DNA of 49,322 nucleotides from an uncultured Aureispira sp. (GCA_905480075.1 CAJQOX010000025.1:1-49322); one strand, 5' to 3'. Positions 10,901 through 20,012 are shown, numbered from the stretch's first letter. Notes: a model not told the origin generated them from the sequence alone. Numbers and translations: made by a program.

Positions 10901-11205
10901 TTAAATATAAGTCCTTTCGGTATGTTTCCGATGTGTTCGGACAGTTGGAGTCTTCGGTCGATTTTGTTGTTCTAACCGAGGATAAGAGGCTGATTTTGTT
11001 AAATTTTTTGGTGCAGGACGTCCTTCCGGTAGCTAAATATAAGAGTAAGTTTAAGGAAATTGTCTGTCTGCATGAAGCAGCAGCTAAGGCGCTGCAAGAG
11101 GAGTTTGGTGTTGGTGGTGTTGATTTTATGCTTGTTCAGTCTCTTGAAGGGATTCTTGCTGGTATAATAGTCAAAAAATTGCCTCTTCAGTCGTCTTTGT
11201 TCTGA
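7942..11205 (+). CDS. UvrD/RecB/AddA-family superfamily 1 helicase with degenerate nuclease domain
   Basis: 1087 residues. All SF1 helicase motifs are present: Walker A SAGAGSGKT (8-16), TTFTNKAAAELKERV (45-59), motif II LLLVDEFQDT (341-350), motif III VGDPKQSIYGFRG (371-383), motif IV DSWRSRED (404-411), motif V NVLTYHKSKGLEW (700-712) and motif VI LLYVGLTRARDYL (about 789-801). Size and layout match RecB/AddA-type exonuclease subunits, which unwind and resect double-strand breaks. The C-terminal PD-(D/E)XK module, however, looks inactive. The metal-binding Asp may survive in SSVDFVVL (D1007), but the following D-Y-K motif reads N1021-F-L1023, and the upstream GTxxH helix reads GSGIR. An AddB-like partner is not in the window. 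The function may be helicase-only repair. ATG at 7942 begins exactly at the helicase N-terminus. Confidence 0.9.
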   Translation: MKNLKIISAGAGSGKTYSLTQEMAKLLTPDQSGKAKVRASGIIATTFTNKAAAELKERVRIELLEGGLTKEADELGNAMIGTVHSIGVQLLKRFAFEAGVSPEVDIIADSDQQMLFNLSISSVLSVELIHEMSLLSDQLGFEKSPYNKRDWRRDLKSITDIARANNFDVEVLLESKQYSVSSFFGLLPEPSANKTAAQFNSELLNQLINTVDLLENNDDATKKKQSILVRLKGYKNSLTNKGFLCWHEWAAISKLKPSKKSRDDVFDLIEFAQSHNTHPGFHLQIRTYVNNIFDAAIAAVNEYENYKKSRGLIDYIDMEVLILKLLENDVVCEVLSDEIDLLLVDEFQDTNPLQLKIFLKLSQIATESIWVGDPKQSIYGFRGAAPDLMKAVMDNAGNIANLPDSWRSREDLVNLCNGLFVRALEGDMPVERIALNTAPPFVKAKESAELKPAAHHWHFQYENRAPGKAWIARCIARAVAEVLEEGWMVRIKGSNELRKMQAGDVAVLCRSNYSCQVLAEAFSNEGIKASVSRSGLLETAEAKLVLACLRFILNKYDALAVAEILLLAAEHKIEDVIVSRLDFLDPEKVNAENKDRWGQHVPYIQKLSEIRRKCKELSSGEILNCLIEKLDVRRTVAAWSNNEQRLDNIDALRKLASDYQDTCIRLNSASTLGGFLQWLDDLAADGNDEQGKGAGANAVNVLTYHKSKGLEWPFVVCHNLDNDLKDNIWGVRIVRTLPNIDISKPLANRLLCYWVNPYSDQVKGTDLMEAVGNTEAGTSVKKNSLDEEIRLLYVGLTRARDYLVFPSLPKKPVKWLNRVFHHGEETVPVLDVGKPELPWMWSEKEIMIQTNLYNFERNMPAKESVEEAVDYLKPHAGEQNYKAAFVDSVVSLFPALNFSFEGQESFCKPFCLTAGEELRDATLRLLLNTYILADNPTGLGSGIRSDMARNLLAKNNVSAQITAADLMAFSARFYEWIYNKYKVLEIFKYKSFRYVSDVFGQLESSVDFVVLTEDKRLILLNFLVQDVLPVAKYKSKFKEIVCLHEAAAKALQEEFGVGGVDFMLVQSLEGILAGIIVKKLPLQSSLF

Positions 11206-11230
11206 TCTCTGTACGATTTATCTCCTTTTT

Positions 11231-11407
11231 ATGTTATAATTACAACATATTGATAATATTTTTAGTTATCAAAATATATAGACAAAAATGCCTGAAAAAA
11301 CAAAGGTTATCCACTTTTATGAGCATTACGCACAAATTGCCTGTGGATAAGTCGGTTTAGTATACTATTTGTTAACATTACGTGTGTTTTTAGTTAACAA
11401 TCCACAA
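11231..11407. promoter_or_regulatory. AT-rich spacer with two opposed DnaA-box-like sites and several inverted repeats
   Basis: This spacer separates two convergent genes (11206-11453). It holds TTATCCACT (11307-11315) and, in the opposite orientation, TGTGGATAA (11342-11350). The latter is a perfect DnaA box on the minus strand. Together they form an 8-bp inverted repeat with a 28-nt gap. Also present are a near-palindrome at 11231-11248, a hairpin TTGATAA/TTATCAA (11250-11272) and two GTTAAC palindromes (11371, 11393). The stems could act as terminators. A DnaA-binding role is a hypothesis only. Confidence 0.35.
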
Positions 11408-11453
11408 TTTGCTATTTTTTTTTGACATTTTTTCCGAAACGGACATCTTGTCG

Positions 11454-14400
11454 TTATCTCAAAATAGTTACATTTCCTTTTTTTAGTATTTTTTCACCGT
11501 TAAACGGACAGCTGAAAACTACAAAATAACCATAAACATCGGGTGCTAAGGGCTTTTGCTTGAATTGCCCATCCCAGCCTTTTTGCATGTCATTGCTCTC
11601 GAAAATCAATTGTCCCCATCTGTTGTAAATTTGAAAAACCTCAATATTCTGTACAATTCCACTTCGAACATACAAAATGTCATTATGCCCGTCATTGTCG
11701 GGAGAAAAAGCATTTGGAATAAAGATGCTTTCCGGTGTGCAGATGTTTTGAATCTGTACGATAATAGAGTCGCTGACACTACAGCCGAATGTGTTGGTGA
11801 TTGTTACATAAAAAACCTCGTTGCCCATCACGGTCCAGTTTGGGTCAGGACAGTTGCTGCAGGATAGTTCTGAGTCGGGAGACCAGGAGAAATTATTAAT
11901 CTGATTTGAGTAGGTGTTCAGCGTTATTTCGCTGCCTGTTGTTGACAGTATAACGCTGTCTGTATTGACCACAGGGTAACTGTATACCGTAACGTTCACA
12001 AGGCTGCTGTCAATGCCGCAAAAGTTGCCCCCGGTAACTATATATTGTCCGCTGTTGCCGGCACTTACGTAGGGGTTGCTGATGTTACTGTTACTTAGGT
12101 TTGTTGTAGGTGTCCACAAGTATCCTGTGCTGCTGCCAAAGGCAGATAATTGTCCTGAATCTCCCTCGCAATAGCTGACACCTGTTGCATTTATTTGTGG
12201 AGGAGGAAGGACTGTAATGTTGATACTGTCAGAAATATTGCAGAGGCCATCTTTTACTTGTACTATATATATAGTGTCAACGGAAGGATAGGCATAGGGG
12301 CTTGGTGTTGTATCTGAACTAAGGGCGTAATCAGGTAGCCACTCAACAGATAAGCCCTGATTGCCACTAACGTTTAGCTGAAGGCTGTCACCCTGGCAAA
12401 TGGTGTCTGAATTGTATGCCTGAAGTGCTCGCAAATCCACTACATTTATAGTCGTTGTGTCTGCCACAGGGCAATTGAAAATGTTTAAATATTGTACAGA
12501 TATTTCACTTGAATCGTACGGTGAAATTGAGGTTTGAAGACAAGAGTAACAGGAAAGTGAATCTCCTGCCCAGGTCGGATTTGTGGCATTTGTGAGTGAA
12601 ATTGTAATTGAGTCTCCAAAACAGATTAAATAATCAGGCAAACTGTCAAAGCTTGTACTGAGTATGCTAACCATTGTGCTGATGCTGTCTGCGCAATGGT
12701 TGCTGTCTCTTACTTCTACTGTGTAGATTGAATTTAGATAGGGAACAGCCGTAGGGTTGTATATACTGCTGTCTGAAAGATTGGAACCCTCAAGCCAACT
12801 GTAAATTTGCCCTCCTGAGGCAATTAATTGTATTGTATCTCCATAGCAAATTGTACTGTCTGCTGATATTTGTGCTGTTGGTGGAGGTAGTCCGTGTATG
12901 GTTTTTGTAATTGTGTCTTTGCAGCCAAAGGTGTTCGTAGATATTAATTGTATGTCATAAGTATCTGTTTGAGTATACCAGGAAGAACTATCAGGGCTTA
13001 TGGCTGTCTGTCCGTTTCCGAAATCCCAATGCCAGGCAATAATACTACCTTCTTCAGTTGTCGATGAGTCTGAAAAGTGGGCAATAACTGGTAGGCAGCT
13101 ATCGGATAAAATTAACCCGAATGCAGCTTCAGGCAGTGGCTTGATCTGAAGAAAATGGCTCTTTAGCAGAGTGTCTGAACAACCGTCTTCCCATATAATA
13201 AGTCGTACATCATAATTGCCGGTGTCCGGGTAATAAATTGACGGTGCCAAAAGACCTGAACTGTCAGGAAATCCGCCTTCAAAGTACCATTCGGCAGTCA
13301 TTGTGCCGTTAATAACAGTAATTATCTGATATTGTACAGAATCATTCTTGCAGGACAAGCTGTCTGAAATGAAATCTGCTAAAGGTGGGCCGTGAATATG
13401 TATAGTGTCCTGTTCTATTGGTATCTGACATCCCATTCCATCATCTATTATCAATACAGGTACAAAAGACCCTTCTGTTGTATAGGTGTAGTAGGTGGTA
13501 TCTGTAGTGGTATTTGTTATATTGCTCTGAAAATCACCATTTCCAAATAGCCATGTATAAGTGGCTACGTTATTGCCGTATCCAATGAACTCTGCTGTAT
13601 ATGGGGCACAGTTGTTTGCCGGAGGCATATCGAAATTTCCTGTGGGTCCTGAAATTTGTATCATCTGTTCTATTGTATCAATTCCTGAACAGCCGGGAAT
13701 TGCAATTACTTCCAGAATTACATCATAAAACCCAGGAGTAGAATATACATGGGTGGGATTCTCTAAGCCGGATACAGAACCATCTCCGAAAGACCAGTTC
13801 CATTGTGTTCCGCTTAAGGACAGATTATTGAAATTGACCTCAAGTGGTGGACAAGTGGTATAAAATGTATCTGCAGTGAACAAGGAGGAAGGGTCGTGTA
13901 CTTCCAGCCAGTCGGGCTTACATAAACTTGTAATACAACCTATCGAATCAATTACATGAAGGCAAATGTCATAAACACCCGCATTTGCATAAGTATGTGT
14001 TGTTGTTATATTTTGTAATGTATCAAAGCTGCCATCTCCATAGTCCCAGATATAGTTGAATGGTTCAAATGCATTCGCATTTATAGGTGAACCAACTATT
14101 GCTGTTGCCGCAAAGGAGTTGTCAATGCAAATGTCCCTCGCTGAATTGAAATTCATGAATATACCCCCTACGTTTACTTGTTCTGTAAGGTCAAAAATAC
14201 AACCCAGGTCATTGGTTAATGTTAAAGGCATTTGTTGTGGACCCGGAAACAGATACATATTGCTTGTTGTCTCGGTGGTGCTGCCGGTCCCCCATTGCCA
14301 GCTTATAATTGGTGAAATGATGCCGGCAGACGAATCCGTAAAAGTTACTGTAGCAGGCCGGCAGGCTGGAATTGGGCTTTGAATTATATTGGTATCTATC

Positions 14401-16484
14401 CCCGGAAGATATATAAATTTTGTCAGACTGTCCTGGCAACCGTTTATGTCAAATGTATATAGTGTAACCGGATAAATTCCAGCAGTCTTATAGTATATTG
14501 AACGATTGAAAGCATACCTTGTTGCGGTGTCTGAACCGGGGGTGTACCAATACCATGAAATCCCTCCGGACGATAGATTGTTAGTTGAAATTACTGCCGG
14601 TACACAAACCGTGTCAGGAATTGTGAAGTCCGAAACGGGTTTTGATAATGTGATATTTAATCGAAAAGTATCAGGGCAGTTTGTACTGTCATTATATACA
14701 GTCAGTTTGACGGAGTAGGTGCCGGTGTCCGGATAGATATAATACGGGTCCTTTAATGTAGATGTATCTGTAGTGGTGGTGGTGTCTCCAAAATCCCACT
14801 GCCACTGATGTGCTCCTGTCGATGCATCAAAAAATGATACATTGAGTGAGTCACAAATGATTTCGGATCTAAACAATGCAATAGGAGGAAGGATGTAGAA
14901 ACTGTCCAATTGTATCTGTGATGCGCACCCCCTGAAAAATGCGGTTACAAAACCACTTATATAGCCCGTGTCCTGAAAACTGTGATGAACAGACTGACCG
15001 TTTAATGCGGTCGTGTCTGAAAATTCCCAATACCATTGTTCTATGAAGGAACTGCCGAAGCCCTCAAAGCTTATTCCGGTAATACGGCATACATTATTGG
15101 TGTCTGTGGTTATTGAATCTATTTCAGGAAGTATCCCTATCAGAATAGTTCGGTTTGCTGTATCTGTGCATCCAATATTGTCAGTTATGATTACCTGTGA
15201 ATTATAAGACCCCGAATCGGGATAAAAAACATTTGCAATGAATCCGTTAGTCGATACCAAGTTGTCTGCGGTCCACTGCCAGTCTATAGCTTGAAATGCT
15301 GAGGAAATGTTTAAAGAATTGGCTGTCAATGCAAAAGTGTCAGGTGCACAGATCGACAGGGGACTTAGAATACTAGCCGATAAATCAGATATGTAGACCA
15401 TCTGAGTGTCTGATGATATACAGCCGAATGAATTTGTAACTGTCAGAATGAATGGAAATTCTCCCGGCAGATAGTTTAATGAATCTTCAGGTTGATAACT
15501 TGTATAGCTATGAGATGGCTGAAATAACGTGGAAGTATTTCCGTCTCCAAAGTTCCAGCTGTTTGAACTTTGTCCGGTGCTAAGATTCGTTATTACAGGC
15601 GTGAAAGGCAGTGAACAACTTGTGTTGTCATCTAGTGTGAAATTTGCAACAGGAACATCCGAAACGGTTATACAGGACGACAGTGTGGCTGTGGCAGAAC
15701 AATAGCCATTAAATACGGTCAGCGTAGGCGTAAAACACCCTGAACTTAAATAGGTCTTACTAATGTTTTGTCCATTCTGAAAAGTATTGTCCTCAAAATA
15801 CCAGGTATAGGTTGCACCCGGGGTATTGCTGCTGCCATTGAAATTAACAGTAGATGGCAGCCCGCATTGATTAAGAGGGATGTTGGGGATTATAGAGGCT
15901 GTAACAGCAGGAACAATTGTTATCAGGTTGCTGATTAATGCAGAGTTCGTACATCCGTTACTATCTGTCACTATCAGTGTTACGTCAAAAGTCCCGTTCG
16001 TGGTATAGTTGTGGACAGGGTTTTGATTCAGGGTGTCGATGTTGCCGTCGCCGAAATCCCAACGCCATTTTGTAAGTGGTGCATCACCAAGTATGCTCAG
16101 GTCACTGAAGTTTATAGTCTGAGGGTTGCAGCCACCGGAAATATCATTGCTGAAGTTGGCCAAAGGGGAACTGTAAGCTGTAAGGAAATTGTTTATGCAT
16201 AATGAATCCTGATTTCCAAGTCCGTCGGTTACTTTTAAACATAGGTCATAGCTGCCGGCAATGTTCAGAAATAAGCCGGGATTTTCCAGGGTGGAAAATA
16301 CACTGCCATTAACCCGCCACTCCCATTGTGTTATTGTCGAAAGGGAAGAAAAGGAACTGTCACTCAATTGTACTACTCCGGGGGCACAGATTTCTGTGAA
16401 ATCTACACCAAAGGATGTTGATACCTGTGTATTGCCAATATATGTAAATTGACAAATAAGTAGGACTAGGAGGATTCTGCGCAT
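11454..16484 (-). CDS. Giant PKD-repeat surface protein with T9SS type B (gliding-motility-associated) C-terminal domain
   Basis: 1676 residues. MRRILLVLLICQFTYIGNTQ is a signal peptide, followed by an array of a dozen or more PKD-like domains. Repeated hallmarks are WRWDFGDG, WQWDFGDT, WNWSFGDG, WHWDFGNG, HxYxxxGxYDVxL and interspersed Cys pairs. The last ~95 residues (PESIFIPNAFSPDNDG, IYNRWGQLIFES, GWDGQFKQKPLAPDVYGY, KGNVTILR) are the CHU_C / type B T9SS sorting domain. Such proteins are surface adhesins or gliding-associated filaments in Bacteroidota; no enzymatic domain is visible. It is transcribed separately from the cytochrome operon upstream, whose last gene ends 294 bases before its start. 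The exact ligand cannot be read from the sequence. Confidence 0.9.
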   Translation of the reverse strand: MRRILLVLLICQFTYIGNTQVSTSFGVDFTEICAPGVVQLSDSSFSSLSTITQWEWRVNGSVFSTLENPGLFLNIAGSYDLCLKVTDGLGNQDSLCINNFLTAYSSPLANFSNDISGGCNPQTINFSDLSILGDAPLTKWRWDFGDGNIDTLNQNPVHNYTTNGTFDVTLIVTDSNGCTNSALISNLITIVPAVTASIIPNIPLNQCGLPSTVNFNGSSNTPGATYTWYFEDNTFQNGQNISKTYLSSGCFTPTLTVFNGYCSATATLSSCITVSDVPVANFTLDDNTSCSLPFTPVITNLSTGQSSNSWNFGDGNTSTLFQPSHSYTSYQPEDSLNYLPGEFPFILTVTNSFGCISSDTQMVYISDLSASILSPLSICAPDTFALTANSLNISSAFQAIDWQWTADNLVSTNGFIANVFYPDSGSYNSQVIITDNIGCTDTANRTILIGILPEIDSITTDTNNVCRITGISFEGFGSSFIEQWYWEFSDTTALNGQSVHHSFQDTGYISGFVTAFFRGCASQIQLDSFYILPPIALFRSEIICDSLNVSFFDASTGAHQWQWDFGDTTTTTDTSTLKDPYYIYPDTGTYSVKLTVYNDSTNCPDTFRLNITLSKPVSDFTIPDTVCVPAVISTNNLSSGGISWYWYTPGSDTATRYAFNRSIYYKTAGIYPVTLYTFDINGCQDSLTKFIYLPGIDTNIIQSPIPACRPATVTFTDSSAGIISPIISWQWGTGSTTETTSNMYLFPGPQQMPLTLTNDLGCIFDLTEQVNVGGIFMNFNSARDICIDNSFAATAIVGSPINANAFEPFNYIWDYGDGSFDTLQNITTTHTYANAGVYDICLHVIDSIGCITSLCKPDWLEVHDPSSLFTADTFYTTCPPLEVNFNNLSLSGTQWNWSFGDGSVSGLENPTHVYSTPGFYDVILEVIAIPGCSGIDTIEQMIQISGPTGNFDMPPANNCAPYTAEFIGYGNNVATYTWLFGNGDFQSNITNTTTDTTYYTYTTEGSFVPVLIIDDGMGCQIPIEQDTIHIHGPPLADFISDSLSCKNDSVQYQIITVINGTMTAEWYFEGGFPDSSGLLAPSIYYPDTGNYDVRLIIWEDGCSDTLLKSHFLQIKPLPEAAFGLILSDSCLPVIAHFSDSSTTEEGSIIAWHWDFGNGQTAISPDSSSWYTQTDTYDIQLISTNTFGCKDTITKTIHGLPPPTAQISADSTICYGDTIQLIASGGQIYSWLEGSNLSDSSIYNPTAVPYLNSIYTVEVRDSNHCADSISTMVSILSTSFDSLPDYLICFGDSITISLTNATNPTWAGDSLSCYSCLQTSISPYDSSEISVQYLNIFNCPVADTTTINVVDLRALQAYNSDTICQGDSLQLNVSGNQGLSVEWLPDYALSSDTTPSPYAYPSVDTIYIVQVKDGLCNISDSINITVLPPPQINATGVSYCEGDSGQLSAFGSSTGYLWTPTTNLSNSNISNPYVSAGNSGQYIVTGGNFCGIDSSLVNVTVYSYPVVNTDSVILSTTGSEITLNTYSNQINNFSWSPDSELSCSNCPDPNWTVMGNEVFYVTITNTFGCSVSDSIIVQIQNICTPESIFIPNAFSPDNDGHNDILYVRSGIVQNIEVFQIYNRWGQLIFESNDMQKGWDGQFKQKPLAPDVYGYFVVFSCPFNGEKILKKGNVTILR

Positions 16485-16696
16485 TCCTTTCTTTTGTTTA
16501 TTGTATAACGTATCAGCCTTGTATTATGTCTGCCGGAAATTTGTAATAAATATAGTAAGGGTAAAATTAATCTTTTTATTAAAAATATAATTTTTTTTTA
16601 ATTTCTTTCAATTGCACGTGTTGTAGAATGCTGTTTTTTAATTCTTGAAAAGACAAAATACCCTTATTAAGATTGGGTTTTGGTGCAAAATGTAGG

Positions 16697-16723
16697 TCAT
16701 GCAATAAAAAAGTTATTGCATGA
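16697..16723. terminator. 10-bp perfect inverted repeat, likely terminator of the cytochrome operon
   Basis: TCATGCAATA and TATTGCATGA pair perfectly around a 7-nt loop, 54 nt past the stop codon at 16778 on the minus strand. On the minus strand no T run follows, so this is either a factor-dependent 3' stabiliser or an operator for the PKD gene downstream (start 16484). A second, imperfect stem (CAAAA...CCC with GGG...TTTTG, about 16653-16682) lies next to it. Nothing else was recognised in 16485-16777. Confidence 0.45.
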
Positions 16724-16777
16724 TATAGTTTGTTTGTTTTTAGGAATTCTTTGTTTTAAGAATTGAAATTTATTCCT

Positions 16778-17866
16778 CTAATAATTCTTGTAATATAGAA
16801 TGGCATCATTGCCCATCTGTGCCATTTTGCTAATGAAAAAACGCAAATCCTGTATCTGCTGATCGCTCATTCGTTCTGCGGTATAATGAGGTGGATTTGT
16901 CTTATTGCCTTTGCTGCCGGGACTGTAGCGAATGGCGTCGTACATAGTGTGAAGAGAACCGTCGTCAAAGTGTTTTTTTAATAACTCAAAGGATTTTTCA
17001 CTACTGTCTAAATGCAGATTTGTATACTTGTTGTTCGCATGACAATGCAAACAGCTATGTTTGTATACACGCATGCCGTTATTGAAGTTGTTGATGACAG
17101 GAGAGGTCTTTTTACGCTTTTCAACCGCTAAGGGGGTTACTAGTGTTGCAGGATAAACAGCAGGGTAAAAGCTTTCAATGATTTCTATTGCTTCAATGTT
17201 GTTTACTTTTTTGTTTACTGCTTCCTGTACTACGGCTACCAAAGAGTCCGGCATCTGTAAATCGCCGATTTTTAGTTCGAGGCTCCATAAATAAGACAGT
17301 ATGGATTCTATCTCCCAGGCATACAGGATACGACCTTTTCCATAAACCATGTTACAGGCTTGTATAGCCTTTCTGATGTCGTGATGTCCAGCTTGTATAG
17401 CCAATTTGTTTTTATTAGCAAAGAGTTCCTGATAGTCATTATTGAAAAACGCAAAGCGGTTAACCATTCCGTAAAAAGGGGTGCCGGGTAAAAAAGGTAT
17501 GTTCAGACTGTCGGCATATTCAAGACGTTTCTGTGGGTCTGTAGTAGAGGGTAACGTATGTTCAGGTTCTGTAGTATGGCAAGCTATACAGGTAAGTTTG
17601 TGACTCGTAGGATGTGTTTTTTTTCCTTTGAAATCGACCGTAACCCCCCTTCGTACAAGTTGCCTGCCTTTGCTTGCGTCAGAATTACGCCCTTTGTCTA
17701 TAGAATTTATGTTTACTTTGCCCAGAGAAGTAAGTACATCCCATACCTTTGTATCAGGATTTATGACAATATCTTCTGAAAATTCAGGGCTTTGTATTGT
17801 AGCAAGATTAGGGAGTATAATAATGAGTGTTAAAAGAAGGCTAGTTGCTTTGATTATTTTTGACAT
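16778..17866 (-). CDS. Dihaem c-type cytochrome (paralogue A)
   Basis: 362 residues from the ATG at 17866, chosen because MSKIIKATSLLLTLIIILP is a clean signal sequence; an in-frame ATG at 17887 would add seven residues. Two canonical haem c sites are present: C93-I-A-C-H97 and C272-L-H-C-H276. The domain between them is helical and holds FYGMVNRFAFFNNDYQ, then IRKAIQACNMVYGKGR and WEIESILSYLW. The last is typical of cytochrome c domains where the final helix packs on the haem (see also MSDQQIQDLRFFISKMAQ near the end). It should be periplasmic and carry electrons, but the partner is unknown. It is clearly homologous to the next upstream gene and lies last in a four-gene minus-strand operon, after a 111-base gap. 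Confidence 0.85.
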   Translation of the reverse strand: MSKIIKATSLLLTLIIILPNLATIQSPEFSEDIVINPDTKVWDVLTSLGKVNINSIDKGRNSDASKGRQLVRRGVTVDFKGKKTHPTSHKLTCIACHTTEPEHTLPSTTDPQKRLEYADSLNIPFLPGTPFYGMVNRFAFFNNDYQELFANKNKLAIQAGHHDIRKAIQACNMVYGKGRILYAWEIESILSYLWSLELKIGDLQMPDSLVAVVQEAVNKKVNNIEAIEIIESFYPAVYPATLVTPLAVEKRKKTSPVINNFNNGMRVYKHSCLHCHANNKYTNLHLDSSEKSFELLKKHFDDGSLHTMYDAIRYSPGSKGNKTNPPHYTAERMSDQQIQDLRFFISKMAQMGNDAILYYKNY

Positions 17867-17977
17867 CTTGTAATTATTTGAAAACATGCTTCGTTTGAAA
17901 TTGTTCTTAATATTTTTTAAAAATAAAACAATTTTAGTGCCGTAGCAAGACTATCAACTTTTTTATATCTTTATTTT

Positions 17978-19069
17978 TTATTTACTTTTTGATAAATCTT
18001 TACCTTCAGACATGTTTTCAATGTAAATTCTCAAATCATCCAATTGGTCTTCAGATAGTTTTTCGGTAGGGTACAAAGGCATATAGGCACGTTTTCCGGC
18101 TAGTGGCCAGGTGCCATGACGGGTTATTTTATGAATAGATCCCATTCCTCCGGCTTTAGTTCTTGTCATCAGGTTATTAAAAGAATACCTGCTTTTGTCA
18201 AGACTGAAAAAAGAATACCGTTTGTTTTTGTGACAATGTAAACAACTTCTTTCGTATATTTTTTTTCCATTTTGAAATCTCTCTTTGTTCTCCATGACAG
18301 AGGATTCCATTTTTTCAAAAGCTTTGTCTTCTGCAAAATGAGCAGGGCTTTTAGATAAAAAACGGGCTTCTATTAATTGTATTGCCTCTGATTGTTTGCT
18401 TTTCTGATTGATGGATTCTTCTATTTTGTTCCTGTCATTGTCGGAAAGGCTTAAATCCTTAAGCCGGAGTCCCAATGTCCAGTAATAGGCTATCACAGAT
18501 TCTATTTCCCAGTCGTCAAGTTCTCTTCCCTGTGCACACTGAGTTGCACAAAGTTGAATGGCTTTTCTTAAATCAGTATTTGATGCTTTGATGATGGGTA
18601 TATGACCATACTTTTTTTGGTAATCATCATTATAATAAGTTACACGGTTGATGATACCATAAAAGGAAGACCCCTGTAAAAAGGGCAGGTTATGGTCCTC
18701 TGCGTAATCCAGTCTGTTTTGAGCAGAAATATCAGACAAATCAGAAAATTCCTTTTCGGTATTATGACAAGCAGTACATTTGAAATAAGGACTTTGATTG
18801 CCTGTGCTGCCTTTGCCATTTTGTTTCGATGAAGAACCGGTATGTATAATATCTTTTCCTTTTTCAGCAGATACACCTTCAATTTCTGAGTTGACCTGGT
18901 TGATTTTTATTTTTCCAAGTTTTTCGTAAATATCCCATACACTGTCTTCGTCAGACAATTGTATCTTTTCCTGATTATTTGCTATCTGTTCTTTTATTCC
19001 AAATCCCGCCAGAATGAAAAACAGTAGGAGAAAGACAGGAACCATCGTTTTTTTTAATGATAAAATCAT
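17978..19069 (-). CDS. Dihaem c-type cytochrome (paralogue B)
   Basis: 363 residues with an N-terminal hydrophobic signal or anchor (TMVPVFLLLFFILAGFG). Haem c sites are C98-T-A-C-H102 and C276-L-H-C-H280. It aligns along its length with its downstream neighbour: both have VWDxxxxLGKxxIN near residue 45-55, FYGxxNRxxxxNxDYQ, LRKAIQxC, WEIESxxxYxW and a C-terminal L(S/T)xxQLxDLRxxIxxM helix. This indicates a tandem duplication. The spacer after the first haem is rich in Gly/Ser/Asn (SSSKQNGKGSTGN). It is probably co-transcribed with the beta-barrel gene 37 bases upstream. A role in periplasmic electron transfer is inferred from the haem motifs only. Confidence 0.85.
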   Translation of the reverse strand: MILSLKKTMVPVFLLLFFILAGFGIKEQIANNQEKIQLSDEDSVWDIYEKLGKIKINQVNSEIEGVSAEKGKDIIHTGSSSKQNGKGSTGNQSPYFKCTACHNTEKEFSDLSDISAQNRLDYAEDHNLPFLQGSSFYGIINRVTYYNDDYQKKYGHIPIIKASNTDLRKAIQLCATQCAQGRELDDWEIESVIAYYWTLGLRLKDLSLSDNDRNKIEESINQKSKQSEAIQLIEARFLSKSPAHFAEDKAFEKMESSVMENKERFQNGKKIYERSCLHCHKNKRYSFFSLDKSRYSFNNLMTRTKAGGMGSIHKITRHGTWPLAGKRAYMPLYPTEKLSEDQLDDLRIYIENMSEGKDLSKSK

Positions 19070-19106
19070 AAGTTAACGGTTTTTAATGCTTCAGTGTTTT
19101 TAACAA

Positions 19107-20012
19107 TTACATTCTGAATGCCCTTGATATGGTAAAGCCAATTCTGAATTGTCCTTCTGCCCAGTTAAGACTTGTGTAAGGGATGTAATCAGTAGGTTCT
19201 ATGCCTGCAGAATTTGTAAGGTTTATCTGAAAAATGTGCCCTCCTGTATCAAATTCAAATCCAATCCCCAAAGGTATTCTGTGTCCGTTTTCCGCTGTCC
19301 ATCGTGCCCCGTCAAAAGGTAAATTGGCATCGAGTAGAATACCCATTACCTTGGTTACCTGAATTCTTGCACAGAGACTTACGGAGCCCAATGCATTGTG
19401 GTCGTTGAATTCAACCAGGTTTCTCCAGACTAATGTGGGGGAAACCTGTAAGGAAAATGCATTTCCGAATTTACGGGCCATATGTAATTGCAGGGAATAA
19501 ACCATGCGATGTGCAAAGCCTCCCGGGAATGAAGAAAGGGCCTGTGTATTGGTAGATTGCCACATAGTTGAAACGGCTATAGAACCTGCCACCGCCATAG
19601 AAATTGGCATTTTACTGTCTTTAGTTTGAGAAAGTAATTTGTATTTTGCATTGAGAATCATGTTCGATTTCAAAGGTCCGGCTCCTTTAGTTCTGTGAAT
19701 CCCCATCATGAAATTATTGGTAATTCCGTACTCGACACCAAATGCTACATCTGCAGCAGTTTCGAAGCCAAAAAATGTAGTCCATGCATTTTCGAAACTA
19801 CCCTGATTGATAAAGTCCCCGAATCGGTGGGTAATCCGAACATCCATTACGCCTTTCTGAAGGGTTTCTATACTATAGGTGTTTATGACCCTTGTATCTT
19901 TAAAGGTCTGAAATACGTATTCCTTCTGTGGTTTGTCTTGTCCGTAAATATTATTGGTGAAAATAATATTTACAGTGGCAATTATTGTAAGTATTAAAAA
20001 TTGATGTCTCAT
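19107..20012 (-). CDS. DUF5777-family outer-membrane beta-barrel protein
   Basis: 301 residues. A signal peptide (MRHQFLILTIIATVNIIFTNNIYGQ) precedes a chain of alternating amphipathic strands that ends with an aromatic-rich strand (EGQFRIGFTISRAFRM), as outer-membrane barrels do. VINTYSIETLQKGVMDVRITHRFGDF is the start typical of the DUF5777 family in Bacteroidota (family named from memory; motif split here only for reading). Members often sit beside cytochrome c and haem lipoprotein genes, as here, suggesting a porin-like or docking role for an extracytoplasmic redox module. It lies 63 bases downstream of the lipoprotein gene and 37 bases upstream of the first cytochrome gene. Confidence 0.8.
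   Translation of the reverse strand: MRHQFLILTIIATVNIIFTNNIYGQDKPQKEYVFQTFKDTRVINTYSIETLQKGVMDVRITHRFGDFINQGSFENAWTTFFGFETAADVAFGVEYGITNNFMMGIHRTKGAGPLKSNMILNAKYKLLSQTKDSKMPISMAVAGSIAVSTMWQSTNTQALSSFPGGFAHRMVYSLQLHMARKFGNAFSLQVSPTLVWRNLVEFNDHNALGSVSLCARIQVTKVMGILLDANLPFDGARWTAENGHRIPLGIGFEFDTGGHIFQINLTNSAGIEPTDYIPYTSLNWAEGQFRIGFTISRAFRM

Noticed and set aside
11307..11350. Calling the spacer the chromosome origin
   Set aside because: Only two box-like sites, convergent flanking genes and no replication gene nearby; GC skew cannot be computed here.
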